Shown: one piece after another, positions 10,640 through 21,830 of the stretch
Layout of the letters: every line of letters begins with the position of its first letter
Position numbering within the stretch: position 1 is the stretch's first letter
Origin: Typhlomys cinereus
Lineage: Eukaryota > Chordata > Mammalia > Rodentia > Platacanthomyidae
Assembly: GCA_023101885.1 (NCBI GenBank)
Contig: JALPQD010000517.1
Span: 1,190,919-1,254,918, forward strand
Direction: 5' to 3'
Length of the DNA stretch: 64,000 nucleotides
The notes under the pieces: model-generated
What the model saw: the letters and a program-made list of their open reading frames with translations, nothing else
Told to the model about the DNA's origin: nothing
The model's database searches: none
Position numbers and translations under genes: made by a program

Positions 10640-11827
10640 TTAACAGACTTAAATACTTTTGTCCAGAGACTGAAAGGGCAGATAAAATCATGGCTCTTAT
10701 GAGAGAAAAGTGGTCATGTTTAATATCCTTGTTTCTAAATCATTTGCCTACTCCATTAGAAAAAAAAGTCAAAATTCAGGACTTCAGCTTTTCCTTTGGT
10801 AAAAGTCACGGAGCACATGCAATCTTGGCTCTGTTAGCCATGACATAAAACAAAGCACATCTTACAGTTTTTCTGACGGGAAGTTAGAGTCTTAATGGAA
10901 ATTCCTTAAGATTCCTTAAACCGAATCCCCATTATGAACTTTGAGATGGCTACTGGCTTTCCTTGTTGCTAATGCAGTGATATTTAAATGGTATTGTCTT
11001 AATACTAGCTGCACCAGGAACTAGTTCTAGTTCCACCTGCAGCAGATTCCTCCATATTCCCAATGCAAGAAGTTCAGAATGGCGGTGAGAACTTAACTCC
11101 ATCATAGCCACCTAGGACAATTTGAGAAGTTTTATCTTCCCTTATTAAAACTGTTACATCCTGATAATTTTTTTTTTTTTTAGTGCTAACTCTGGTGTTC
11201 TTAACTCTGAAGGGGTTTAGGATTTCCTTAATATAATTTTTGGAAATACTTTCTGCAGAGTTTTTATGGAAAAAAATCATCCTCCAAGAAACACATACAC
11301 ATACATACATACTACATGCCTCCTATGCTTCAGACTCAGTATTTGAAGTGCATTATCCCAAAGTCAAAGACCGAAAGGGTATGAGTTGTTAGCAGAGTGT
11401 CTTATCCTACCTAGATATTGTTTTGAGAATTCACACCGCGAGTTCAATGACTGCAAGTTTATCCTTTGATTTTATAGTGTGTTCCTGCTTTAATACAAAT
11501 ATTATGTCTCAAAGAAAGTAGTGACTCAAACTGATAACCCAAGAAGATGGATCTTGCAACTCCTTATACACAAAAACATGGGTCAGGGACACCTAGTTTG
11601 GGAGTCTGGAAGTACAAAAACACACATTTTCACAAACTCAGCTGAGATTCAGTAGAATCAACATAACAGTCAATGCCAGTTTTCTAGGACATTTATCTTA
11701 GCACATTTAAGAAATGTTTTGCATTCCTAAAGTAGTGCCCCAAGGACCAGAAAGCATTGTGAAGGACATAAGATACAGGTGTATTACTTTCTCCAAACAT
11801 AGACAGCTGGGAAAAGTAATACTTCAG
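10640..11827. other. Unique DNA, nothing recognised
   Basis: No repeat or coding signal was identified apart from a T run near 11166-11181 and a short CATA tract at 11293-11311. Confidence 0.4.
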
Positions 11828-11935
11828 GTTTGTTTTGTTTTGTTTTTGCTATGTATGAGTTTTGTTATGTATCCCTGGCTGACCTTGAACTCATGCCCAG
11901 TTCAGATCCCCAGATCAATTTTCTGATCAATTCTA
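11828..11935 (-). mobile_element. B1 fragment
   Basis: GTTATGTATCCCTGGCTGAC followed by CTTGAACTCATG is the reverse complement of the B1 right part. The TTTTGTTTTGTTT to its left is the A tail. Confidence 0.65.
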
Positions 11936-12006
11936 AAGTATTCTCATGAAAAATTGGTTTATTCCAACAGAAAAATAGCATATCTGTTTCCATTAAAGAC
12001 ACAGAT

Positions 12007-12361
12007 TGTCATGGTTTGAAATGTGTCCCCTACAGTCTTACGTCTTTGGCAAGGTCATGGCACCTTGAGAGGTGGAGCCTTACTGAAGGAAGGCAGTTAC
12101 AAGGGGTAGGCTTTGAGATGGATTAGTCCTATCCTACCTCTAGGAGAAGTCTGCCTTTGCAGCAAGCAGTCTGAAGCTCTCAGCCTCCAAGATGTCTGCA
12201 GTGACTTAGCCTCTTCCAGCTTTGGCCAGCCAGCCATGCCACCTCTGCTTTGAGACTGTACCTCCCCTCTGGAACTGTAAGCTGAATAAATCTCCCTTTC
12301 TCCCTTAAGTTGCTTGACTTTGGGTGCTCTCTCACAGCAATAGTTAAGAGTAGCCGTTACA
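12007..12361 (+). mobile_element. MaLR-type solo LTR
   Basis: It starts TGTCATGGTTTGAAATGTGT and ends GTTACA, giving the TG...CA termini of an LTR. It carries GAATAAATCTCCCTTTCTCC (AATAAA near 12284) and a CTCACAGCAATAG end region like that of the LTR at 6165. About 355 bp, within the usual MaLR LTR size. No matching 5-bp duplication remains. Confidence 0.75.
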
Positions 12362-12439
12362 GAGGTCAATCTTCATCATGTTATTTTCCTAAGCAATGTC
12401 AAGGCCAAGAGATCTTGCTCTGAAATGTGCATATGTCCT

Positions 12440-12575
12440 AATGTGACAGTTCTCTCCTCCCAGCACTTGGAAACACTAGGGAGGAGTTTTAGCAGAAATT
12501 TAAGGCCCCCCTGGACTTCATAGTAAATTCCAGAGCAACCTGGGTTACAAGGAAAGAACTTGCCTCAAAATAATA
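12440..12575 (+). mobile_element. B1 SINE
   Basis: CTCCCAGCACTTGGAAACAC, AGAGCAACCTGGGTTACAAG and a CCTCAAAATAATAG tail give the B1 order. A GA microsatellite follows at 12582-12613. Confidence 0.7.
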
Positions 12576-12613
12576 GATAGATATGAGAGAGAGAGAGAGA
12601 GAGAGAAAGAGAT

Positions 12614-13765
12614 TAGTCTATTAACACATTGATTACATGGGAAATAAGTTCCAGGACTCAGGAATGCAAAGTCTGGGATGTTCAAGTCAAGTATAATATT
12701 TACATGCATCTTGCCTCCTGTACACAGTTTAAATCATCTACAGACTACTTAAAAGCTAATACAATTCAAATACTATCTAAAAAATTGTGATCTTGTACTT
12801 TTGGGGAAATATTGACAAGGCAAACAAGTTTGTCACTTTCAGGCCACAGTTGAATAAAGATGTAAAATTCGTGGCATACATCATCCAAACCCAGACACAA
12901 AGGCACTTACAGTGAAAAAAATCGCCCATTTTCCTCGCTTGAGCAAGATACAATGTAAGGTAAGAAAAGAAAGAAATGTGAAGAAAGAGGCCTGAGAATC
13001 CAGAGTCCCAAGGAAAGTCAGTGGGAGAAGATGCTTTTTAGAAGGAAGGGATAACAAGTCAAATTCCTTCAAAGGTCAAGTAAAGAAGTCAAGGGTTGAT
13101 CAGGAGGGCATGGTTACCATTTGGAGCTTGATGAAAGCAATTTTGGGCAGTCTTTGAGAAGGAAGCACATCGTGTCACTGAGAAACAAGCAGGAAGTTGA
13201 GAAGCAGATACAAAACATTATGGGTAACTTGTTCCAACATTTGTCAAAAGCAAGAGAAAGGTCAGCAGCTAAAAGGAGAAAAATGTTATCCAGGAGGGCT
13301 TCCCACCAAATTCAAGTAGAAGAGCTGCCGATTTGTTTTGTGTGCTTGTTGTTTTTCTTCTTTTTTTCTTTTAATACCTCACATCAACCCAATGACTGAC
13401 ATAGAGAACATCAATGAGCAAGGTTAGAGATTAGAAAGCAGGAGCTAAATCTCAGGGTCATGGTAGGAATGGGGAAGCATCTCACAGAGGAGCTCAGTCT
13501 TTTCCTTTATACCTGAAGAAAGCAATGCAGGAGAGTTGGAAATAAGGGTGCAATGCAGGATCCGAGAGCCAACCCGTCTCCTCCATCAGCAAGCCGGTCA
13601 CACAATGAGGTGAAAGAAATAGGGAAAATTGTCTAAGTTAGATTACTGAGGAGAATCCATGAGCTTGAAATCTCTATAATAAAGAGCTGCAGGACACACT
13701 TGCACAGGAAGTAGAAACATTGTCCATGAGGATTCAGGGCACAGCTGAAGCCCCTAATTTTTAAC
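12614..13765. other. Unique DNA, no gene recognised
   Basis: No repeat was recognised. A 92-codon frame at 13121-13399 begins with a basic, glutamine-rich stretch but ends in a phenylalanine-rich run encoded by a T-rich tract. It has no family that I know and no support as a gene. Confidence 0.4.
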
Positions 13766-13920
13766 TTAGATATAAATTTGGTATGGTGGTATATGCCTAT
13801 AATCCCAGGGGAAGACAGAGGGAAGAGAATTGCCACAAAACCTAGGAAATCAGGGGCTACAGCAAGTACCGGGCCAGCCAAGGATATGTAGCAAGATTCT
13901 TCTTCAAAACTAGAAAACAA
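13766..13920 (+). mobile_element. B1 SINE, diverged
   Basis: TTTGGTATGGTGGTATATGC and CTATAATCCCAGGGGAAGAC open a B1, and TATGTAGCAAGATTCTTC closes it. About 30 bases in the middle fit poorly. Confidence 0.65.
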
Positions 13921-13949
13921 AATTAATTAATCAATTAATTAAACAAACA

Positions 13950-14045
13950 TTGTGGTGGCCCACATAGGATTGGGGAGACTGAGGAAAACAAGAGCAGGAA
14001 TTCAAGGCCAACCTGAGCTACATCATGGAACTCTGATTCAAGGTT
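13950..14045 (+). mobile_element. B1 SINE, diverged second copy
   Basis: TTGTGGTGGCCCACATAGGA, GGGGAGACTGAGG, AATTCAAGGCCAACCTGAGC and ACTCTGATTCAAGG follow the B1 order in a shortened copy just downstream of the previous one. Confidence 0.65.
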
Positions 14046-14131
14046 AATTAATTGATTATCATGCACTGGTTAAATCCTAGATCTTCTAATTTTCTCTGCT
14101 ACAAATCAGACCATATCCAGTTGCAGTCACA

Positions 14132-14133
<2 letters not shown>

Positions 14134-14174
<41 letters not shown>
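14134..14174. repeat. AT microsatellite
   Basis: About 40 bases of pure alternating AT. Confidence 0.97.
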
Positions 14175-14177
<3 letters not shown>

Positions 14178-15305
14178 GTGTTACAAACATGAATATGGTA
14201 AATTTATGATTTTTTAAGTCTCCAATCCACAATCTTACATCGCATCCTTTTCTTTTTTATAACTCTTCATCTCCCCTGCCAGACTCCCTCCTATTTCAAG
14301 TCTTTTCACTTGTGTGTCCCATGGTGTGTCATCTATTTTGCCTCTGATGCCACGTACCTGACGTAACTTGTGTTCCAGCAGGTATGACAGATCAATGGGA
14401 ACATCATGAGAAAAGCATCCTCTTCTTCTCTATCCCAGCTTCAATCCCTGCATCTAGCAGTCCTTCAAACCCATCTTCCCACTCCACTGCCCAGGACAGC
14501 CTGTTTTATCAGCATCTTCCTGACTCCAGAGTAAGTCATGTGGTGTGAAACTTCCCACCAAGCTCAAGAAAACTCTAGAGTCAGAAGCCATCTTTGTGCT
14601 TGGGACTCTGCAGATTCTAAAGCTTTGAGTAGATTTCTTTAAAGGCTTCAGATCCACCCCCACCCTGCTATTCATGGCAGCAAGGGTGTTTCCTGTTCTT
14701 TCATTTGCATCAAACTCCTATTCTGATGCTCAAAGCCAAATCAAGATTCCCACTTGCTACCAGGTTTTCCTAACCAAGCTCATATTTCTGAAGGGTAATC
14801 TTGTGTTAGTTTCCCTTCCAAGTGAACCAACCAGCTGTCCTCATTTGTTGAAACAGAATTGTCCATCCTGCAAATTTTTGTTTTGTTCATTTTCCTGTTT
14901 GTATGCTTCACTTTTTTAATGTGCTTAGTCTTTTAAGTTTCATAATGCATATATTATGTACTTTGATTATAATCTTCCTATTATTGTATTCCTCCCCTCA
15001 CCCCCACCAAACTCCTTCTTACGGACGAATCCTCTTCCTGCTTTCATGGCTTTGCTTTTGTTTTCTGTGGACCAATATATTTAACGAGAGTTGCCAGCAT
15101 GAGCATAATAGAGGGGTTAGTTACCTGAGCAAGGGCTGCTGACCAGTGGCTATTCCACTAATGAATTCACTCCTCCTCCAACAACTGTTCACTGCCTAGA
15201 GCTCCTCAGGGAAGGCCTTATGAGCATCCCTAATCCATGGTGGAATGTCAGTCCTACACAGGTTTGGTCCAGTTTTCTGTCACCAGACTTTCAAGCTCAG
15301 AAAGA
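14175..15305. other. Unique DNA, nothing recognised
   Basis: T/C-leaning single-copy-looking DNA. Open frames here read as hydrophobic runs from T-rich sequence and match no family. Confidence 0.4.
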
Positions 15306-15535
15306 GAATCTGGAGAGTTAGTTCAGCAGGTAAGGCCCTTGATATCTTGAGTTCAATCCCCCAAAGCCCACATGGTAGGAGAGAACCAACTTTCAAACTT
15401 GTCCTCTGGCCTCCACCAGAGTTCTATGGTATTGCATGTACATTCTTTTTCTTTCTTTCTCTGTCCCTTCCTTTTCTCTCAAACAAACGAACAAACAAAA
15501 CATTTTTAAAAATAAGTAAAAAAAAAAAAGTCATG
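15306..15535 (+). mobile_element. B3-type SINE
   Basis: Head ATCTGGAGAGTTAGTTCAGC, then TTGAGTTCAATCCCCCAAAG, then CACATGGTAGGAGAGAACC and TGTCCTCTGGCCTCCA, then a T/C run and an A-rich tail. This is the B3 order on the plus strand. Confidence 0.85.
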
Positions 15536-15643
15536 TTCAGAAAGAAATGTAAATAATGTAAGTTCATCATTTTCTCCATTCTAATATCTAAATGCAAAGA
15601 GGCAATGTCTGCCTTATTTTAGCTAGAACAATTCTACCTCCTG

Positions 15644-15645
15644 AC

Positions 15646-15716
<71 letters not shown>

Positions 15717-15816
15717 TTTCTTTTCTTTTCTTTCTCTCTCTCTCTTTTCTTTTCTTTCTCTCTCTTTTCTTTTCTTTTCTTTTCTTTCTTTCTTTCTCTC
15801 TCTCTCTTTCTTTCTT

Positions 15817-15894
<78 letters not shown>

Positions 15895-15917
15895 TTCTTC
15901 TTCTGCTTCTTTTTTTC
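15644..15917. repeat. Long CTTT polypyrimidine tract
   Basis: About 270 bases of almost pure C and T on the plus strand, built from CTTT units with CT and CTTTT variants. Mirror symmetry and strand asymmetry make triplex (H-DNA) formation possible. It follows an interval close to a SINE A tail, but no SINE joins it directly. The Phe-Leu-Ser frame across it is an artefact of composition. Confidence 0.97.
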
Positions 15918-16090
15918 TTCAGAGAAACTATTTAGCTAAGCAGCCCAGGTTAAATTGACCTGGGAGTATCTATGTCTCCAGACTGCCCTTAAGGTCATTC
16001 CAGTTCAACTGCCTCAACCATTTCCACTGTTGACATTGCAAATGCAAGGAAGCACTTCTCCCTGGAAAGTCTATTTTCCAGTTTTACAAT

Positions 16091-16245
16091 TTATATTTAT
16101 TTATTTTGGGTATGGTTGTGTGGGTGTGCCTTCCAGACCGTAGACAAAAATTGTCAGAGGACAATTATAGGAGAAAGTTCATCATGTGGGCTCCCGGAAT
16201 CCAACTCAGGTCCTTAGGCTTGACGGCAATTTCCACAAGCCATTG
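16091..16245 (-). mobile_element. B3-type SINE fragment
   Basis: TATTTATTTATTTTGGGT tail, TCAGAGGACAATTATAGGAG, TGTGGGCTCCCGGAATCCAA and GTCCTTAGGCTTGACGGC are the reverse complement of a B3 body. The tRNA head is mostly lost. Confidence 0.7.
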
Positions 16246-16339
16246 TTGATGCATTTAAAGATCACTTGAATCAAGTTACAAGGTCATTGAGACTTTGCTC
16301 CAAAGAATGTAATTTCTGCTGCAAATTTTAGGGAAAGTG

Positions 16340-16560
16340 AGTTACACAGAAGATTGGTAGATGACAGACACATAGATGATAGATGTTAATGGATATATTA
16401 GAAAAGATGGGTTATAATAGGACATAGATGATAGATTGATAGATGGTAGGTAGGTAGATAGTAGAGAGATGATACATAGATACATAGATAGATAATGACA
16501 GATGAGAGAGACACAGAGAGAGAGACAGAGAGAGAAGAGAGAGAGTAGATTGATTGATTT
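16340..16560. repeat. Degenerate GATA/TAGG and GA repeat
   Basis: An imperfect AGAT-rich tract (TAGATGATAGATTG and similar) passes into a GAGAGACAGAGAGA block. It is not a clean microsatellite and looks old. Confidence 0.8.
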
Positions 16561-17505
16561 CAGTTCCACTTATTGGAGAAGGGGTTCCACTTTCTGGAAA
16601 AAAGAAAAACACAGCCACAAGAATAATTACACATTTTATCTGTTGTGCAAAGTCAGAGAGCAAAGAGTAGGCTGACTTGATATGACACCCCTTGTCAGAT
16701 GTCCCTTAATTCCTAGTACTTGTGGGGAATCTGGTCTGAGAGGTTGAGCTGAATGTAGATAGGAATTAAACGGCTTCCAATGTGGATTGAATGTCTGCCG
16801 AGTCAGGCAGATGACAAAGCAAGGCTTTGTAATCTTAGAAGAGCTTCCCCCTGCCCTCTCTCCCCTAATCACATACTCGGAACTGTTGTGCGGTATGGCC
16901 AAATGATGGGTGCCAGCACTAATATATGGGAATTAAAGGAAATGCTGTGATCATGAGTAACAACACATTGTGACGAATGAGGAGAAAGAAAGACAATGAG
17001 ACCAAGATGAAAGGAGGTCAGAAGTTCGTTGAATAAGGAACAGAGAGAAGGGGCAAAGGAATATAGAAAGGCTAGAATTGACAATGATTCTCTTTCACCC
17101 AATCCCAACTCCAGATTCCTTTTTAACTATGGATCTTCCTTTCCCTTCATATGAAAGCTAAGGAGAGCAGGAATCTTGATAAATCAGCTCAGTGAAAACT
17201 CCCCTTGCTTTTTAATCTGTCCTGTCTTGTCACCTAACCTATCTATCTTCATTACTGATGCTATCCAGTTTAGGCAATATTTCCCTTTTAACTTCCTGTG
17301 TGCAGATTCCTGCCCTCCTTCTTCACTGTACCTCCCCAAGTGTCAGTTTTGGACCCAGCATTGGGTTTAGTTTTCTCCTTTGTTGCAAGATATGATTGTA
17401 GAACTACTGCATCTTTGCCTTCTCCGAATAAAGCCTATTATACTCTCTCACACAAGTTTCAATATATTTAATCTTTTTTCTTTGTAACATATATCTGATA
17501 TAAAT
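16561..17505. other. Unique DNA, nothing recognised
   Basis: No repeat or coding signal was recognised. Confidence 0.4.
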
Positions 17506-17510
17506 GGAGT

Positions 17511-17590
17511 GGTCTGTGTGTGTGTTCTCATGTATGTTCACACATATGACTGTGCAGGTATGCATTCACATGTATGCCTGTGTGCATGCT

Positions 17591-17622
<32 letters not shown>

Positions 17623-17645
17623 TGGGTGTGTGTCCATGTGTGTGG
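17511..17645. repeat. GT-rich repeat
   Basis: TG-rich with a clean block near 17589-17618. Confidence 0.9.
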
Positions 17646-17691
17646 AATTCTGAAAAGAATCTTTCTACAGCACTCTGCCACGTTATTCTTT

Positions 17692-17903
17692 GAAACAGGG
17701 TCTCTTATTTAAACCCAGAACATATCACTAGAATTAATCTCACTCGTCAGCTTGTTCTATGGATTCCTTGTCTCCTTTCTAGGCTGGAATTGCGGGTGGC
17801 ACACCATACCCACTCAGCATTCCCGTGAGTTCTGGGGGCTCTGAACTCTGGTCATCTTTCTTGTTGAGAAGGTGCTTCAACTGCTGGACTGATTTGCAAG
17901 CCC
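17692..17903 (-). mobile_element. ID/B1-type composite SINE (B4/RSINE1), diverged
   Basis: GAAACAGGGTCTCTTATTTA and AGGCTGGAATTGCGGGTGGC are a B1 part in reverse. CTGAACTCTGGTCATC and CTTCAACTGCTGGACTG are the reverse of a tRNA-like head. Confidence 0.65.
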
Positions 17904-17924
17904 AACCACTCTTTTTCTTTTGTT

Positions 17925-18108
17925 TACTTAATGTGAGTGCATGCATGTGTGTGTGTGCATGTGCACATACAGGCATGTATGTATGAGGGCACACGTGGAA
18001 GTCTGATGACAACTTTTAGGAGTCAGTTCTTTCCTTCCATCTTGTGAGTTCCAGGATCAAATTTGGGTTATCAAGTTTGCATGACAACTGAATCATCTCT
18101 TCAGCTCA
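17925..18108 (-). mobile_element. B3-type SINE
   Basis: The GT-rich tail on the left is followed by GATGACAACTTTTAGGAGTC, TTCCTTCCATCTTGTGAG and GAATCATCTCTTCAGCTC, the reverse of a B3 head. Confidence 0.75.
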
Positions 18109-18422
18109 GTATATATGTCTATTTTTTTCAATAAAGAGCGTGTATAGTGTCATGTAGGAATGAGAGGGAAATGAGCATATAGGGAGAGAAGATACAAAGA
18201 CAACAATTGTGAGCAATGAGAGGCAGTGTGCCATGAACAGGAAGTGATCAAAGACAGTGCTGATGTAGAGCAACTATAGCAGCTAAGAAACCAGCAGTCT
18301 CCTCAAGATGTAGCTGCCCAATGAGACTGGAATCTGTGCTCTTAACTATTGTATGCTTGACTTCTATTCTCATGGAGTTTTTTTTTCCTACCTCACTCCC
18401 AAAAAAAGCTTTAATTAGATAT

Positions 18423-18563
18423 GGGGTGCAACTTAGCAGCAAAGCACTTATCCTGGCATGCACAAGCCTTCTTCCCTTGCCTGGCATGCACATGCCATCC
18501 TCCCTTGCCTGGCATGCACATGCCATCCTCCTTTGCCTGGCATACATATGTTTCCTCCCTAGT
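18423..18563 (+). repeat. 28-bp minisatellite grown from an ID-like SINE
   Basis: GGGGTGCAACTTAGCAGCAA then AGCACTTATCCTGGCATGCA reads as an ID head (usual pattern: tagctcag ... gagcacttgcctagcatg). The segment beginning CCTGGCATGCACA is then repeated four times at exactly 28-base steps: 18452, 18480, 18508 and 18536. Copies 2 and 3 are nearly identical; copies 1 and 4 are diverged. The repeat makes open frames on both strands, which are not genes. Confidence 0.75.
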
Positions 18564-18718
18564 ACTGCTTGCTCCTCTTTGTATTTCTGATGAGTGTATT
18601 CCTTGTGTTCCTGGCTATATGGATGATGTTGCTGTCCCAGAACAGGACAAATCAAAAAGGAAAGTTTGATGCACTCACATTCATGAGCATCTTTAAAATA
18701 GAGTAGCACAAAGTCAGT

Positions 18719-18830
18719 CTTACACACACATGCACATGCACGCATGCACAGGCACGCACCTCACATCACATGCATCACATGTGCAAGTGCACACATGCCC
18801 TCCCCACACGCATGCACATACATACTACTC
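18719..18830. repeat. CA-rich tract with CATG/CATCACATG units
   Basis: ACACACATGCACATGCACGC, followed by short CACATCACATG repeats. Low complexity. Confidence 0.85.
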
Positions 18831-19119
18831 AGAACATGCCCTGCGCCCTGCTTTGTTGTAAGTCATTTAGCCTCCAGAACTGAGCAAGAAGCAAGGAACT
18901 ACTTTATAGACTTGTTTTAGCATAAATAGTGCTTTTCTCCTTCTTGGGATCTTATCGTTCATTTATTAACTTGTGATTGCAGTGTTGGGGATGATCCTCA
19001 GTCTTCCAGTATGCTGAGCACTCAGGGATGTGGAGGTCAGAGGACAACTTTTAAGTCTCTGCCACTGAGCTCAGCCTCCAGCTGAGAGTCTTTCCCTTTG
19101 ATTCTCAAAAGATTGAAAG

Positions 19120-19290
19120 TTAAAGGGGCAGGGGAAACAGCTCAATGGTAGAGTGACTACCTGAATACCCAAGGCTTCCATCCCATGCACTGCAAAAGCA
19201 TCAGCCACGGCACCAAGATCAGCACACGTACACAGACACGGCACACATTCACAAGCTTACAGACATGCACACACATGCGCACACACAGAG
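19120..19290 (+). mobile_element. ID-like SINE with CA-rich 3' part
   Basis: GGGGCAGGGGAAACAGCTCA, ATGGTAGAGTGACTACCTG and GGCTTCCATCCCATGCACTG follow an ID head. A CA/ACG-rich segment to about 19285 is its tail. A loose B1-like end (19300-19380) follows. Confidence 0.55.
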
Positions 19291-19380
19291 CTTTAAGTGC
19301 AATCTCACTGCAATTGAGGTGGAATGATGGTGCATTGCAGACCAGTCAGTTATGATCCTGCCTCAAAATCAAACAAATAA

Positions 19381-19868
19381 AAACCTTGTTAGCTTTGTAT
19401 TTTGGGTGGGTTCCTGCTTTATTAATAGTGTGACTACCCTTCTACTAAAAAACAAATAAACAAAACAAAAAGGACTGAGTTCTTCACTTTTCATTCCTAC
19501 TGTAAGATTTTGAGGCTTATGGATATTCTGTTGCCAGAGAAAAGGTCAAAAAGAAAAGGAAGAATTTAATATTTTCATATGCATAATGAAAGCCAGTGTC
19601 TTTTCCATGGCCTGGGGGATCCTTCCAGACCTATCTTATCTCTATGACCTTATCTCCTGCTATTATTCTTCCCTGAGCTCTACCTTTTCCTCTTTCTTAA
19701 AAATGCAAACAAATTCTCACCTCAGGGCCTTGATACTTGCTGTGACCCCTTTAGGATTCCTTCCCCCAGACAAGCAGGCTCTTTCACTCCTACCCTTTAC
19801 TCAAAGGTCCTTTCTCTCCAAAAGATTATAGAGTCTCATAGCACTGCATGTTCTATTAAAAAAATTGT
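19381..19868. other. Unique DNA, nothing recognised
   Basis: No repeat or gene was recognised. Confidence 0.4.
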
Positions 19869-19871
19869 GTG

Positions 19872-19917
<46 letters not shown>
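19869..19917. repeat. GT microsatellite
   Basis: About 45 bases of pure TG, ending at the TATAAGAGAG boundary. Confidence 0.95.
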
Positions 19918-19918
<1 letters not shown>

Positions 19919-19997
19919 AGAGAGGGTGTATCCCTACCACAGGGTGGGTTTACAGGTCAATGTGTTAGCAGAAAGGCTTTATGTCTCCAGATTCTTG

Positions 19998-20657
19998 TGT
20001 TTGGGAATTGAAGATTGAAACCAGAGCACGAGTAGAGGATTAAGATAGAATTTATTAGAGGAGGGAATAAACGGAACTCAAGGACATGGATTCCACGAGG
20101 GCAAGAGAGGTAAGAGAGTTGTCTGATGTGTTGCACCAAAATGTTGTGTTTTTATGTCCAGGCATTGAAGCGGGGGAGGAGAGAAAGAATGGAACTCCCA
20201 GCCATCTAGTTCATGAAGGGTAAGGGAGCCAGAAAAGAACTTGTGGACTCCAGATATGGAATCCTCTAGGAACAAGGGAACCAAAGATGGCTGCCAGGAT
20301 TAGGGGTATTTATAGGGTTAAGCAGGCCCAGGAAAAGCAGCTTTTCCTCATTGGTTAACTCCAGTTTCTGCAAACCTGATTGAAGCTTTTGGTCCTTCAC
20401 ATCTCATTGTTCTGTTCATACTGGGGCCCAATCCAGTTGATCTTCTGGAGGACCTCAAGGTAGGACTTATCTACAATAGAGAACTAATTTTCATATCCTT
20501 TTATGAACAGAGAGTTGGGGGAAAATTGGTGACTTTATCTCTGTGAAGGTTCAACCAGTTCCTCCACATTAGTAGGGTGTATGCCTTCATGAGAATCGCA
20601 GCAGTGAGGGCAACTTTCAAAAGACCTTCCCATTATGACTCCTCCAAAACTGCCCCA
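19998..20657 (-). mobile_element. Solo LTR, same family as 1826-2403
   Basis: The two copies align over almost their whole length (for example TGGCTGCCAGGATTAGGGGTA here and its counterpart near 2037). Read on the minus strand there are CCAAT-like motifs near 20375-20410, TATAAATA (rc) at about 20311, and AATAAA (rc of TTTATT) at about 20051. That order is U3, R, U5. It is about 80 bp longer than the first copy because of extra sequence near 20120-20230, which partly repeats the GGACATGGATTCCACGAGGG motif. No internal retroviral region is present. Confidence 0.6.
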
Positions 20658-20689
20658 AAAAAGACATGGCATGGTATTTGCCTTCTGCT

Positions 20690-20879
20690 TTGTTTTAGGC
20701 AGAGTCTTTCTTGTTTGCAAATTTCCGGGGATCGCTTTTTTCGCTTCCTGTCTCATCATGAGAGTGTTGGGGTTACAGACACATGCCATCATATCCAGCT
20801 TTCACATGGGCCCTGGGGTCTGAACTCAGGCCATCAGACGTTCTCAGCAAGCACTTTCCACCCACTGAGTCTTTTCCCT
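20690..20879 (-). mobile_element. ID-B1 composite SINE (B4/RSINE1)
   Basis: TGTTTTAGGCAGAGTCTTTC and TGTTGGGGTTACAGACACAT (B1, reversed) are joined to CTGGGGTCTGAACTCAGGCC and CCACCCACTGAGTC (tRNA-like head, reversed). Confidence 0.7.
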
Positions 20880-21511
20880 GACTTGCATTATTCCACCATT
20901 TTTTTTCTCAGTGAGCTAACTAGCATACCCTTTATCATATTTATTGTCTAGTATTTTACCATTTCACCTTGGTACACACCATAAAAATTGATTGAATGAA
21001 TGAATGTTTGCATTATCTTGAAAAGAGGGACTATTTGCTAGAAGAAAGAAAGAGCCAATGATTTAATCATGGTCTCTGGAGACATTTACTGTGCTTACCC
21101 CAAGAAGAGGAAGGCATGTGTATGCTTTAACTAGAAAGTTAAACATGCTTTTTTGCATGTAATGTTGCCACAGGAGCATTCATGAAAATGCACAGTATTT
21201 CCCTTTGTATCATAGCCACCACATCCTGGTTAATTCCCATCACAATGGGAGCCCATCAAAATAAATGAGTTCGCTCCACATATGACAGGCATTAACTCCT
21301 CCTCCATAATGAACTGACAAGATCGAACTCATTAATGAGATGCAATGATTCACTGAAGAATTCTTCCATGATTACAAGTTGTCCTGACTTAGCTTGACGA
21401 CAGGGCAAACCATTTAACAGAGAAATGTCAAATTAAAGAGAGATCTGAGAAAGGTTTTATGGAGCACAAAGTTTGCTGTTCCAGTGTAAAGTTTCTCTCA
21501 CCATCTAACAA
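20880..21511. other. Repeat-poor block, possible conserved non-coding DNA
   Basis: No repeat was found. The part at about 21210-21400 is compositionally balanced and dense in homeodomain-type cores such as CATTAATGAG. That is only suggestive of regulatory DNA. Confidence 0.35.
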
Positions 21512-21526
21512 CTGTGTTAGGCTTTT

Positions 21527-21815
21527 TTTTTATTCATTCAATTGTGCATGTGTGCATGTGTGTGTATGCATGTGTGTGTGTGTATGGATGTGTGTGTGTG
21601 CGTGTAAAACCACTGCGAATTGGGAACCACCATGGACCGCCTCCACCTCCTCCTTATTTACTTTGCCTCGGGATTCACAGGCTCCGCCCTACCAGGACCA
21701 GAAGCGCAGGCTGCCCCCGCTTCTGCCCGGCGTCTATATGTGGGGTCTAGGATCCAATCTCAGGACCTTCCGCCTGCAAGGCAGAGGCTTAACCCCTGAG
21801 CCACCTCTCCAGCCC
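21527..21815 (-). mobile_element. Young B2-like SINE with 15-bp target duplication
   Basis: CTGTGTTAGGCTTTT occurs at 21512-21526 and again at 21816-21830. Its right edge reads TT|AAAA on the element strand, the favourite LINE-1 endonuclease site. Head, body and GT tail are all present, and the body is nearly identical to the copies at 30892 and 57251, indicating recent activity. Confidence 0.95.
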
Positions 21816-21830
21816 CTGTGTTAGGCTTTT

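Noticed and set aside
15592..15939. 115-codon Phe/Leu/Ser-rich membrane-like protein
   Set aside because: It is the translation of the CTTT tract. The hydrophobicity is a composition artefact.
18452..18563. CRISPR-like array
   Set aside because: The units are adjacent with no spacers and the DNA is mammalian.
18248..18745. 165-codon frame on the minus strand
   Set aside because: It runs through the 28-bp minisatellite and a CA tract. Codon content follows the repeats and no domain is visible.
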